Positions 1-8,338 of a stretch of DNA of 64,000 nucleotides are shown piece after piece. Made by a program: the position numbers and the translations under genes. Every line of letters begins with the position of its first letter. Within the stretch, counting starts at the first letter, position 1. The notes beneath the pieces were generated by a model that was given only the letters and a program-made list of their open reading frames with translations, did no database searches and was not told the DNA's origin. Source of the DNA: Chitinophaga pinensis (lineage in GTDB: Bacteria > Bacteroidota > Bacteroidia > Chitinophagales > CAMDFR01); the NCBI GenBank assembly GCA_945897725.1, contig CAMDFR010000004.1, forward strand, positions 1-64,000, in the 5' to 3' direction.

Positions 1-193
1 TTATGACTTCGGTAACATTATGTTCTTTTTGATCAGAAATCAAGGGAAGTATATATCCTCGCTCACTATGCATCTTGGGATTTAAAAATAACTTTTTCAA
101 TTCCCGACCTTGTTCGATTTGGCTCGCTAAAGGGAGGGCTCTATTGTTAAACATTTCTGAATAATTTTTAAGGTTATCAACCAATGTACGCAT
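1..193 (-). CDS. Unknown protein, N-terminal part only
   Basis: An ATG at 193 on the minus strand opens a frame of 64 codons that runs off the left edge without a stop. The visible part is hydrophilic, mixed helical in look, with no signal peptide and no motif I recognise. It is divergent from the kinase gene starting at 359, with 165 bases between the two starts. The open frame to the edge and the position opposite a gene on the other strand make it a plausible gene, but the function cannot be told from this fragment. Confidence 0.5.
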   Translation of the reverse strand, partial: MRTLVDNLKNYSEMFNNRALPLASQIEQGRELKKLFLNPKMHSERGYILPLISDQKEHNVTEVI

Positions 194-346
194 TTTAAAA
201 AAAAAGGTTACATATAAAGCAAAATAATTTTTGTCGATATTTTTGACGTAACTAATTGTGTACAGTATTTGGAGAATTTAGTCCCTAATATTACATATTT
301 CGACTAATCACCCATCCAATTTCTTATAGTTACTATATTATTTAAT

Positions 347-354
347 TAGTTTTG
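347..354 (+). promoter_or_regulatory. Bacteroidota -7 promoter box of the kinase gene
   Basis: TAGTTTTG matches TAnnTTTG. The final G lies only four bases before the ATG at 359, so transcription would begin at or next to the start codon and the mRNA would have essentially no leader. No clear -33 TTG is visible at the usual spacing. Confidence 0.5.
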
Positions 355-358
355 CTCT

Positions 359-1816
359 ATGCAAAAAATCATCGCACAAATAGAACAACTTTGTTCGAAA
401 GCAAAGATAGAAGTCCTGAGCATAGATGTCTTACCCATGAGTGGTAGCGATAGGCGCTATTTCAGAATACATGCAACAGCTCAATCCTACATAGCTGCTT
501 ACAATGACAATAAAGCGGAGAACGAAACCTTCTTTGCATTTTCAAAGCACTTTGCTGCAAAAGGTATTCATGTCCCAAATCAAATCATCGCCTCCGAAGA
601 TCATTTAATTTACATTCAAGAGGATTTGGGAAATGTCTCTCTGTTGCATAAAATAGAAGAACTAGGTGAAGTGGACGAAACATATATACTCCTTCAAAAA
701 ACATTGAAAGAGTTAGCGAAATTACAAATCTTAGGGCATCAAGGTCTAGATTATAATCTTTGCTTAACCTCAAAAGAATTTGATAAGCAAACTATTTTTA
801 CTGACTTGCTGTATTTCAAATATTATTTTTTGCGGACTCTAAAATTGCAGTATGATAAACAGAAATTGTTCAATGATTTTGATGCTTTGGCAACTTACTT
901 AACGCATACTGATGTCAATTATTTTATGATGCGCGATTGCCAAAGTCGCAATGTGATGGTCAAAGATGGAGAGGTCTATTTCATCGACTACCAAGGGGGA
1001 ATGCAAGGCGCTTTGCACTATGATGTCGCTTCTTTACTCTGGCAAGCAAAAGCAAATTTATCCGAAGAGTGGAAAAATAAATTGGTGGACTATTATATAG
1101 ATGAAGTAAATGCTTTAGTTTCAAAACCAATCGATAAAACAGTGTTTACAGCACAGTATAATGGTTATGTACTCATTAGACTGCTGCAAGTATTGGGAGC
1201 CTATGGTTTCAGAGGTTTGTTTGAAAGAAAAGCACATTTCTTAACAAGCATTCCATTGGCTCTAAAAAACTTGAAATGGTTTGTCCAGCATAAAAATATC
1301 GGAATCAGTCTAAAAGAATTTAATCGAATTTTAGAATTGCTTACCCAAGATGAAATCATACATCGTTTTGAGAATATTAAAGCGGATAAAGAAACGCCTT
1401 TGATCATAAAAATAAATAGCTTTTCGTATCTCAAAACGGGCTACCCCACTGATGAGACAAGCAATGGTGGTGGCTTTGTTTTCGATTGTCGAGGTATATT
1501 AAATCCAGGACGTTTCGAGCCGTATAAACAACTAACAGGAAGAGATAAACCTGTGAAGGATTTCTTGGAACAGCAAACTTTAATGACAGACTTTTTGAAT
1601 AATATTTTTAATATCGTAGACATCTCTGTCGAAGATTATATAAAAAGAGGATTTCAAAGCTTGAGTATTAATTTTGGTTGTACCGGTGGTCAGCATCGAA
1701 GTGTTTATGCCGCAGAAGAAACAGCAAGACATTTAAGAAATAAATATGGTGTAAAAATTTACTTACATCATATTGAACAAAATATCACAGCTTCCTATAA
1801 TCTACCAGAAAATTAA
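359..1816 (+). CDS. Amino-sugar kinase (AmgK-like) fused to RapZ-like C-terminal domain
   Basis: Two domains. Residues about 20-300 are an aminoglycoside-phosphotransferase fold kinase of the AmgK type; the catalytic loop MRDCQSRN (R192, D193, N198) and the metal-binding IDYQ follow the pattern of AmgK, which phosphorylates N-acetylmuramate and N-acetylglucosamine at the anomeric position. Residues about 349-475 resemble the C-terminal domain of RapZ, with FVFDCRGILNPG, an LTGRDKPV segment and GCTGGQHRS at 440-448. RapZ of Escherichia coli binds small RNAs and senses glucosamine-6-phosphate through this domain. The usual RapZ P-loop half is absent and replaced by the sugar kinase. The stop is five bases before the MurU-like gene, so the two are surely one operon. 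The kinase substrate is inferred from this neighbour; the role of the RapZ-like half is unknown. Confidence 0.85.
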   Translation: MQKIIAQIEQLCSKAKIEVLSIDVLPMSGSDRRYFRIHATAQSYIAAYNDNKAENETFFAFSKHFAAKGIHVPNQIIASEDHLIYIQEDLGNVSLLHKIEELGEVDETYILLQKTLKELAKLQILGHQGLDYNLCLTSKEFDKQTIFTDLLYFKYYFLRTLKLQYDKQKLFNDFDALATYLTHTDVNYFMMRDCQSRNVMVKDGEVYFIDYQGGMQGALHYDVASLLWQAKANLSEEWKNKLVDYYIDEVNALVSKPIDKTVFTAQYNGYVLIRLLQVLGAYGFRGLFERKAHFLTSIPLALKNLKWFVQHKNIGISLKEFNRILELLTQDEIIHRFENIKADKETPLIIKINSFSYLKTGYPTDETSNGGGFVFDCRGILNPGRFEPYKQLTGRDKPVKDFLEQQTLMTDFLNNIFNIVDISVEDYIKRGFQSLSINFGCTGGQHRSVYAAEETARHLRNKYGVKIYLHHIEQNITASYNLPEN

Positions 1817-1821
1817 CTTCT

Positions 1822-2541
1822 ATGAAAGCAATGCTTTTAGCAGCCGGCCTAGGTACAAGACTAAAGCCTTTTACAGATAATCATCCTAAAGCATTGGCAT
1901 TGGTAAATAATAAATCCTTACTACAGAGGAATATTGAATATCTAATGTCATACGGATTTGATGAAATTATTGTCAATGTGCATCATTTTGCCGAACAGAT
2001 CGTCAATACGATTCACGAAAATAATGGATGGGGGGCTACAATCAGTATCAGCGACGAACAAGATCAAGTATTAGAAACTGGTGGTGGATTGTTAAAGGCC
2101 TCCAATTTTTTCTCTCCTTCAAATGATTCTTTTTTGTTGATGAATGTAGATATATTGACAGATTTGAACCTGCATCAAATGCTAGCATTTCATCAAAAAG
2201 AAAATCCTCTAGCAACCTTAGCAATTCGAAAAAGAGACACTTCGAGATATCTTATGTTTAATGAAAACAATGTTTTGGTTGGCTGGAAAAACATAAGCAC
2301 TAATGAAACAAAAGAAGTAATCGAGTGCACCCATCCATCACTTTTTGCATTTAGTGGCATTCAAATAATCAATCCAATTTTTTTTGAAAAAGTAAACATG
2401 AGTGGAAAGTTTTCGATGATTGATGCTTACTTAAAGCTTGCTCCATCAAATATTATTAAGGGTTTTGATCATAGCGATTCACAAATGATCGATGTAGGAA
2501 AGCCAGAAAGTATAGAGAAAGCAGCGCAATTGTTTCCTTAG
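1822..2541 (+). CDS. murU: MurU-like sugar-1-phosphate nucleotidyltransferase
   Basis: A 239-residue nucleotidyltransferase of the GT-A-like fold. The N-terminal signature LAAGLGTRLKPFT with the following PKAL lysine binds the nucleotide, and MNVDILTD carries the metal-binding aspartate. In the AmgK/MurU salvage route this enzyme joins UTP to N-acetylmuramate-1-phosphate to give UDP-MurNAc, bypassing de novo synthesis. Length and motifs fit MurU; related glucose- or mannose-1-phosphate enzymes have the same signature, so the assignment rests on size and on the kinase gene five bases upstream. Confidence 0.8.
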   Translation: MKAMLLAAGLGTRLKPFTDNHPKALALVNNKSLLQRNIEYLMSYGFDEIIVNVHHFAEQIVNTIHENNGWGATISISDEQDQVLETGGGLLKASNFFSPSNDSFLLMNVDILTDLNLHQMLAFHQKENPLATLAIRKRDTSRYLMFNENNVLVGWKNISTNETKEVIECTHPSLFAFSGIQIINPIFFEKVNMSGKFSMIDAYLKLAPSNIIKGFDHSDSQMIDVGKPESIEKAAQLFP

Positions 2542-2647
2542 ATTTGCTAGAATAAAGCATTTCAATGCATCTAATATTTATACAAACGTTAAGCAATTTC
2601 ATCATAGTATTGCACTCATTAATTATTTATCCAAAAATCTGATCACT

Positions 2648-4132
2648 ATGTACAAACGATTTCAGGAACTTATGGTCAAAATTGCCGACGTCAATTATGC
2701 CACAGCAGTTTTAATGTGGGACCAAGAAACTTATATGCCTAAAGATGGCGAACACTACAGGTCTCAACAAATATCAACACTTTCTGGTATCGCGCATGAT
2801 TTATTTACCTCTAAGGAATTGATAGAATTGGTTGCAACGCTTCAAGAGGATGCCTCTTTGAATGAGGATCAAAAACTAAATGTTGTTGAAACGGCTAGAG
2901 TGTTAAACAAGAAAAAAAAGTTGACGACCGCCTTCGTAATGGAAATGTCAACAACAGTGTCAGAAACTTTCATGGCTTGGCAAAAAGCCAAACAAAATAA
3001 TGCTGTAGAAGATTATTTGATTCACTTAGAAAAGTTAGTCCTTCTGAAAAGAGAGGAAGCTAGCTTAATCGGCTATAAAACGCATCCTTATGATGCGCTC
3101 ATCGATGAATACGAACTAGGAATGACCGTTCTTGAACTAGATAAATTGTTTGAAGATGTGAAGGTGGGAATGAAAAAATTGCTCGACAAAATTAATGCCC
3201 AACCTCAAGTAAAAGATGATTGTATGCGTCAATCATTTGATGCCAAAAAACAGTGGACATTAGGCATAGAATTGCTTAAAAGGATGGGTTACAATTTCGA
3301 TGCAGGACGACAAGATATCTCCTCTCATCCTTTTACTACATCCTTCAGTGCTCAGGATGTGCGAGTCACTACTAGAATTGCCGAAGATGATATCGCAAAT
3401 ATGATTTGGAGTTGTATTCATGAAGGGGGACATGCTTTATATGAACAAGGACTTCCTGCAAGCAATTATGGAATGCCCGCAGGAGAAGCTATCTCACTAG
3501 GTGTACACGAATCTCAATCAAGATTGTGGGAGAATAATGTGGGAAGACAATTGCCATTCTGGAAGGCAAATTATAGCTATCTTCAGGAAACATTTCCTGA
3601 TCAACTAGGTCACTTATCCTTGTCAGATTTCTACAAGGCTATGAACAAAGTAGAGCCTTCATTTATAAGAACCGAAAGTGATGAGATTACCTATCATTTT
3701 CACATCATGATTCGTTATGAAATTGAGAAGAAATTGATTGACGGTTCTTTGGAAGTGAAGGATGTGAAAAAAATATGGGATCAAATGTATAAGGAATACA
3801 TGAACATAGAAATTACAGATGATCGGAAAGGCATACTCCAAGACGTGCATTGGAGCCACGGTAGCTTTGGATACTTTCCCACGTATTCACTCGGAAGTTT
3901 TTATGCCGCACAATATTTTGAAAAAGCATGTAAAGATCTACCTGAATTGGAAACGGAAATATCTAAAGGCAACAATCAACCACTTTTAGACTGGCTAAGG
4001 ATAAATATACATGTTCATGGCAAAAAATACACAGCAGCTGAACTTTGTAAAATGGTCACTGGACAAGATTTGGATCTTAGTTTTTTTATGAATTATGCAG
4101 AGAAAAAATATGGTGAAATTTATGGATTTTAA
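2648..4132 (+). CDS. M32 family metallocarboxypeptidase
   Basis: A 494-residue cytoplasmic zinc carboxypeptidase that removes C-terminal residues from peptides. The set of M32 motifs can be read in order: DVRVT, the zinc site HEGGH at 258-262, HESQ with the third ligand glutamate, IRTESD, and GILQDVHW near residue 400. Length is normal for the family (about 500). No signal peptide. It follows the murU-like gene by 106 bases on the same strand; a functional link to peptide recovery from wall turnover is only a guess. Confidence 0.92.
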   Translation: MYKRFQELMVKIADVNYATAVLMWDQETYMPKDGEHYRSQQISTLSGIAHDLFTSKELIELVATLQEDASLNEDQKLNVVETARVLNKKKKLTTAFVMEMSTTVSETFMAWQKAKQNNAVEDYLIHLEKLVLLKREEASLIGYKTHPYDALIDEYELGMTVLELDKLFEDVKVGMKKLLDKINAQPQVKDDCMRQSFDAKKQWTLGIELLKRMGYNFDAGRQDISSHPFTTSFSAQDVRVTTRIAEDDIANMIWSCIHEGGHALYEQGLPASNYGMPAGEAISLGVHESQSRLWENNVGRQLPFWKANYSYLQETFPDQLGHLSLSDFYKAMNKVEPSFIRTESDEITYHFHIMIRYEIEKKLIDGSLEVKDVKKIWDQMYKEYMNIEITDDRKGILQDVHWSHGSFGYFPTYSLGSFYAAQYFEKACKDLPELETEISKGNNQPLLDWLRINIHVHGKKYTAAELCKMVTGQDLDLSFFMNYAEKKYGEIYGF

Positions 4133-4280
4133 GAAGCACATGTTTTAAGAAGCATTGAATCATAGAAAGGTCCGTTGAACAAGAATCGTCTTCCGTTCTT
4201 CATAAATATTGTCGTAAAATTTCCTTCTGTTTTAAAATGATTTTTCCTAATACTTTTAAGGAAAACTTATTTTATTATGT

Positions 4281-4288
4281 TATTTTTG
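4281..4288 (+). promoter_or_regulatory. -7 promoter box of small T9SS protein gene
   Basis: TATTTTTG fits TAnnTTTG, 18 bases before the ATG at 4307. No -33 TTG at good spacing is seen. Confidence 0.5.
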
Positions 4289-4306
4289 TAGTAAAATAAA
4301 TAAACG

Positions 4307-4993
4307 ATGAAAAAAATGCTCTTCTTTCTAGTTTGCTCATGTATAATGGCAAATGTAAATGCTCAGTCTATCAATTTTCTCAGAGATACTACTTATTTGT
4401 CTCAATCACTTAACGCAGGTACTTATGTGAGTATGCAAAATCGCTTCACAAACGAAGGCGTTCTTGAGATGTGGTACAAATGGAAGATGGTTTCTTTGGT
4501 ATCACCTGTTGGTTGGACTTTCACCATATGCGATTGTAATGCTTGTGCTCCAGAAGGAACAGACACTGCGTCTTTCAATGTAGCTGCCGGTGCTAATTGT
4601 ATTTTGGTCTATGACATGGTTCATCATGGAATAGAAGGATTAGGTATTGGTGAAGTAAAAGTCACTAATCTTGCAGATTCAACTGATAATACAACCATCT
4701 ACTTTGTTGGAACCATTTTCAGCACTGGAATATATGATCAGATGAAGGACGTTTCAATTAATGTCTTTCCAAATCCTGCTCAGAACACCATTCAATATAA
4801 TACAGAAAGCATCATTTCTAAAGGATCGTATACTATCATCGATATGATTGGTAAAACAGTATGCTCCAAAGAAATTATAAATTCAAGTCAAGGAAGTATT
4901 GATATATCAACCTTAGAAGCAGGAAGCTACATGTTGCTTTTGAAAGATGAGAAAAACAAAACAATGATCACAAAAACAATTATGAAAAATTAA
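4307..4993 (+). CDS. Small secreted protein with T9SS type A sorting domain
   Basis: A 228-residue exported protein. Residues 1-19 form a signal peptide ending in NAQ. The middle (about 20-140) is a beta-rich domain with a CDCNAC cluster and no family I recognise. Residues about 155-228 are a type A T9SS sorting domain: VFPNPAQN at its start, then a beta-rich tail with LEAGSYMLLL and a basic end. The protein should be carried across the outer membrane by the type IX system and released or anchored. It has its own promoter box and a strong terminator, so it is monocistronic. Confidence 0.85.
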   Translation: MKKMLFFLVCSCIMANVNAQSINFLRDTTYLSQSLNAGTYVSMQNRFTNEGVLEMWYKWKMVSLVSPVGWTFTICDCNACAPEGTDTASFNVAAGANCILVYDMVHHGIEGLGIGEVKVTNLADSTDNTTIYFVGTIFSTGIYDQMKDVSINVFPNPAQNTIQYNTESIISKGSYTIIDMIGKTVCSKEIINSSQGSIDISTLEAGSYMLLLKDEKNKTMITKTIMKN

Positions 4994-5022
4994 TGGCACT
5001 TATTTTTCATAGCATAAACATG

Positions 5023-5052
5023 AAGCCTCCTTTCTAGGAGGCTTTGTTTTTT
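5023..5052 (+). terminator. Rho-independent terminator
   Basis: AAGCCTCC and GGAGGCTT (5023-5030, 5037-5044) form a perfect 8-bp stem with a six-base loop, followed by TGTTTTTT. It ends the small T9SS gene 30 bases after its stop. Confidence 0.9.
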
Positions 5053-5063
5053 CTAAAAAACAA

Positions 5064-5071
5064 TACCTTTG
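5064..5071 (+). promoter_or_regulatory. Promoter of pheT
   Basis: TACCTTTG (TAnnTTTG) with a TTG at 5044-5046, 17 bases upstream, the right -33 spacing. The -33 element lies inside the terminator of the preceding gene. The ATG follows at 5095. Confidence 0.6.
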
Positions 5072-5094
5072 CATAAAACAGGTAAATTCACATT

Positions 5095-7509
5095 ATGAAG
5101 ATTTCTTTCAATTGGCTAAAAAAATATGTCTCTACTACTCTGAGTGCAGAAGAAGTTGGTAAACTGCTCACTTCAAGTGGTTTAGAAGTAGAAGAAATAA
5201 CACAATATGAATCTATTCCTGGCGGACTGAAAAACGTAGTGATTGGACATGTGCTCGAAAAAGAAAAACACCCTGATGCTGATAAGTTGAGCGTTACCAA
5301 GGTTGATGTTGGTAGTGAAATTTTACAAATTGTTTGTGGTGCTCCCAATGTCAATGTAGGTCAAAGAGTGGTGGTTGCTTTAGTTGGCGCCGAACTAACC
5401 TTTACAAATGGAGAAAAAATAGGTATCAAAAAGTCCAAAATTAGAGGAGTTGAATCTAATGGAATGATCTGTGCAGAAGATGAATTGGGCATCGGTGAAA
5501 GTCACGAAGGCATCTTGGTATTGCCCAACGATACTGAAATTGGCTTGGCAGCATCGACCTACTTTAGCATTGTAAATGATGATTTATTAGATATTAATCT
5601 AACACCCAATAGAGGTGATGCGTATAGTCATATTGGAGTGGCTCGTGATGTAAATGCAGTTTTAATGCAAAGACTAAATGTAAGCTCTACATTTTCAATC
5701 CCTCCTTTTGTAGAATCGATACAATCTGCCGCCAATCCTTCTATAGAGGCAATGATTGAAAGCGATAAATGTATTCGATACGCAGCAGTTCGAATGAAAA
5801 ATATTGTAGTAAAGCCTTCTGAACCTTGGCTCGTTCATGCACTAAAAAGTATAGGAATAAAGTCCATCAATAATATCGTAGATATTACAAATTATGTGCT
5901 GCATGAATATGGTCAACCCATTCATGCTTTTGATGCAGATAAAATCAAAGGAAATAAAATTGTGGTCAAACATCCACAAGATAATACACCATTCATCACC
6001 TTAGACGGACAAGAAGTAAAGCTGAATAGCACTGATATCATTATCGCAGATATGGAAAAAGCGCTTTGTATTGCTGGAGTCTATGGTGGATTACATTCAG
6101 GTGTGTCAAATAGTACATCAAATATCTTATTAGAATCAGCTTGTTTCGATGCTACTTCAATTAGAAAAACGGCCACCAGATTAAATTTAAGAACAGATGC
6201 TGCCATGCACTTTGAAAAGGGCGCGGATGCAAACATCGCTTTAGAGGCTCTACAAAGAACAGTACAATTGATTGTTGAAATGGAGGCTGGACAGTTGGAT
6301 GGGGCATGCATAGATTTATATCCTATTAAAGTAGAGAAGATCGAAATTCAAGTCTCTTTCAAAAATGTGTGTCGATTGATTGGTAAGGAAATTGAAAAAA
6401 CAACGATTATCTCCATTCTAAATAGTCTTCAAATAGAAACCAAAGGCATCTCAGAGTTCGGTTTTACTGCAGTTGTCCCGACATTCAAAACAGAAGTGAC
6501 TAGAGAGGCTGATATCATTGAAGAGATACTCCGAATTTATGGTTTCGATTTAATCGATGTCCCAAAAGATGTCTACGCTTCGTTGACTTATCGCGACAAA
6601 ACGGAGAAAAGTAAAATCGAGTCTAAGACGGCTTCATTTTTAATTGCTCATGGCTTTTATGAAATGATGACCAACCCTATAACACAGTCAAAGTTTTATG
6701 AGTCAGACGATACATGCTTGGTAAGACTAGCAAATAGCATGACCTCTGAGCTAGATGCCATGCGACAAAATATGTTGTTTGGAGGCCTAGAATCTATAGC
6801 CTATAATTTGAATAGAAAAAATTATAAGCTCCGATTTTTTGAATTTGGTTCTACTTATTCTTTTGACAATGGCAATTACAAGCAACAACAACACCTTGTG
6901 CTCTACATGGCTGGTATTTATCAAGATAAGTCGTGGCAAGGAAATATGACCAAAAGCTCATTTTTTCATCTGAAATCCTTTGCTGAAAAAACGCTAGAAT
7001 TGCTGGGCATCTCAAATTGCCTGATTCAAGAAGCCAAAGAATCAAATACAGAATATGGTGTTCAATTGGTCTATAGAGGAAAAATCATCGCTTCTATTTC
7101 CACGCTTGGCAAAAAAATATTAAAACAGTTTGATATAAAAGAGGAGGTAATGTATGCTGACATCCAATGGGACGATGTTTTAAAAATTGTCTCTAATCAA
7201 AAAACTAAATATAGTCCAATCAGTAAATTCCCTACTGTGAAGAGAGATTTAGCATTGGTCTTGAATAATGAGGTTACCTATGAGGCGATCAGGGTATCTG
7301 CAAAAAAGGAATTGAAAAACCTCTTATTAGATATCAATCTCTTCGATTTATACAAAGGCGAAAAAGTATCCAATAACAAAAAGTCAATGGCAATTTCTTT
7401 TACCCTTGGTGATGAAAACAAGACACTAGCCGACAAGGAGATAGAGAAATTAATGCTACGACTTATTAGTGTTTTTGAAAAAGAATTCGGAGCAGAAATT
7501 CGAAGTTAG
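5095..7509 (+). CDS. pheT: Phenylalanyl-tRNA synthetase beta subunit
   Basis: An 804-residue protein of the normal length for bacterial PheT. It pairs with PheS (not in this window) as an alpha2-beta2 enzyme that charges tRNA-Phe. Domain order: N-terminal tRNA-binding OB fold (about 40-150, with the KHPDADKLSVTKVDVG segment), B3/B4 editing region (about 210-390, NIVDITNYVLHEYGQPIHAFD), B5 domain (about 400-475), catalytic-like core, and a C-terminal ferredoxin-like anticodon-binding domain starting near KFPTVKRDLALVL. It is followed by the coiled coil, zapA and rny, an order I know from other Bacteroidota. Confidence 0.97.
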   Translation: MKISFNWLKKYVSTTLSAEEVGKLLTSSGLEVEEITQYESIPGGLKNVVIGHVLEKEKHPDADKLSVTKVDVGSEILQIVCGAPNVNVGQRVVVALVGAELTFTNGEKIGIKKSKIRGVESNGMICAEDELGIGESHEGILVLPNDTEIGLAASTYFSIVNDDLLDINLTPNRGDAYSHIGVARDVNAVLMQRLNVSSTFSIPPFVESIQSAANPSIEAMIESDKCIRYAAVRMKNIVVKPSEPWLVHALKSIGIKSINNIVDITNYVLHEYGQPIHAFDADKIKGNKIVVKHPQDNTPFITLDGQEVKLNSTDIIIADMEKALCIAGVYGGLHSGVSNSTSNILLESACFDATSIRKTATRLNLRTDAAMHFEKGADANIALEALQRTVQLIVEMEAGQLDGACIDLYPIKVEKIEIQVSFKNVCRLIGKEIEKTTIISILNSLQIETKGISEFGFTAVVPTFKTEVTREADIIEEILRIYGFDLIDVPKDVYASLTYRDKTEKSKIESKTASFLIAHGFYEMMTNPITQSKFYESDDTCLVRLANSMTSELDAMRQNMLFGGLESIAYNLNRKNYKLRFFEFGSTYSFDNGNYKQQQHLVLYMAGIYQDKSWQGNMTKSSFFHLKSFAEKTLELLGISNCLIQEAKESNTEYGVQLVYRGKIIASISTLGKKILKQFDIKEEVMYADIQWDDVLKIVSNQKTKYSPISKFPTVKRDLALVLNNEVTYEAIRVSAKKELKNLLLDINLFDLYKGEKVSNNKKSMAISFTLGDENKTLADKEIEKLMLRLISVFEKEFGAEIRS

Positions 7510-7615
7510 TCAAATGCGATAAAATACATCAGCCTAAATGAATTTGTACAAGGACGCTCTCGTGGTACTTGAAAGAATATTTATCGAATAATGGAAGAAT
7601 CTCATGACGAAAGAA

Positions 7616-7623
7616 TACTTTTG
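7616..7623 (+). promoter_or_regulatory. -7 promoter box of coiled-coil/zapA genes
   Basis: TACTTTTG, a TAnnTTTG match, 17 bases before the ATG at 7641. Suggests that the coiled coil and zapA have a promoter separate from pheT. Confidence 0.5.
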
Positions 7624-7640
7624 TAAACATTCAATAGACA

Positions 7641-7937
7641 ATGGACAATCAGCCAGGCAACCTTCTTCAATCAATTAAAATCCAAATAAAGGATTTGAAC
7701 CAGCGTTACCTTGCTGTGCTTCAAACCAATCAAGAGCTGCTAAGCAAGCAAGAATACTTGCATAAAAATATTGAAAATCAAGAAGTTATTATAGAAAGGT
7801 TAAATAATCAGCTACAATTGCTAAAAATGACTAATTTTGCAAACGCTGAGAATGAAAATCAGCGAACTGAATTAAAAAACACAATTAACGAGTATATTAA
7901 AGAGATCGACAGTTGTATTAAATTGTTGAACAGATAA
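7641..7937 (+). CDS. Small coiled-coil protein, possible ZapB-like partner of ZapA
   Basis: A 98-residue cytoplasmic protein without signal peptide or membrane segment. Residues about 5-95 are one long heptad-rich coiled coil (KIQIKDLNQRYLAVLQ, IERLNNQLQLL). It lies 12 bases upstream of zapA. In gammaproteobacteria ZapB is an 80-residue coiled coil that bridges ZapA to the chromosome terminus. The size, fold and adjacency here suggest a comparable division partner, but coiled coils do not allow homology to be claimed. Confidence 0.7.
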   Translation: MDNQPGNLLQSIKIQIKDLNQRYLAVLQTNQELLSKQEYLHKNIENQEVIIERLNNQLQLLKMTNFANAENENQRTELKNTINEYIKEIDSCIKLLNR

Positions 7938-7949
7938 AGGGTATAGGCA

Positions 7950-8261
7950 TTGAAGGAGAGTAGTATAAATATTAAAGTGGGTATCGCAGAACGTATATAT
8001 CCATTAAGTATCAAGGTTGAAGACGAAGAAACAGTTCGCTTGGCGGCTAAAACAATCAACGACAAAATCAAAGAATACTTAAATAGGTATGCTGCAAAGG
8101 ACAAACAAGATATTTTAGCGATGATCGCCATCACGTTTGCGGTAGATAATATTAAAAACAGAAAAGGCTCCGACAATATTACAAACGACGTGTCACTAGA
8201 GGAATCGCTACTGGAAATCCAATCCCTTCTGGAACAAACGCTTCAAGCAACCCCTGTTTAA
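7950..8261 (+). CDS. zapA: Cell division protein ZapA
   Basis: A 103-residue ZapA, an FtsZ-ring stabiliser. The N-terminal beta segment INIKVGIAERIYPLSI is followed by the EDEETVRLAAKTINDKI helix and a C-terminal coiled coil, as in the family. The start is TTG at 7950; no ATG is in place and the beta strand would be cut by the next candidate, a GTG nine codons later. It follows the coiled-coil gene by 12 bases. RNase Y comes 77 bases later with a weak box (TACCTTTA) of its own. Confidence 0.88.
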   Translation: MKESSINIKVGIAERIYPLSIKVEDEETVRLAAKTINDKIKEYLNRYAAKDKQDILAMIAITFAVDNIKNRKGSDNITNDVSLEESLLEIQSLLEQTLQATPV

Positions 8262-8338
8262 TCAATACAAAATGTATTGTCATTTCTTTATTTTACGCTT
8301 TTATTAACAGGTAAAATACCTTTAAACAAAAAAACATT

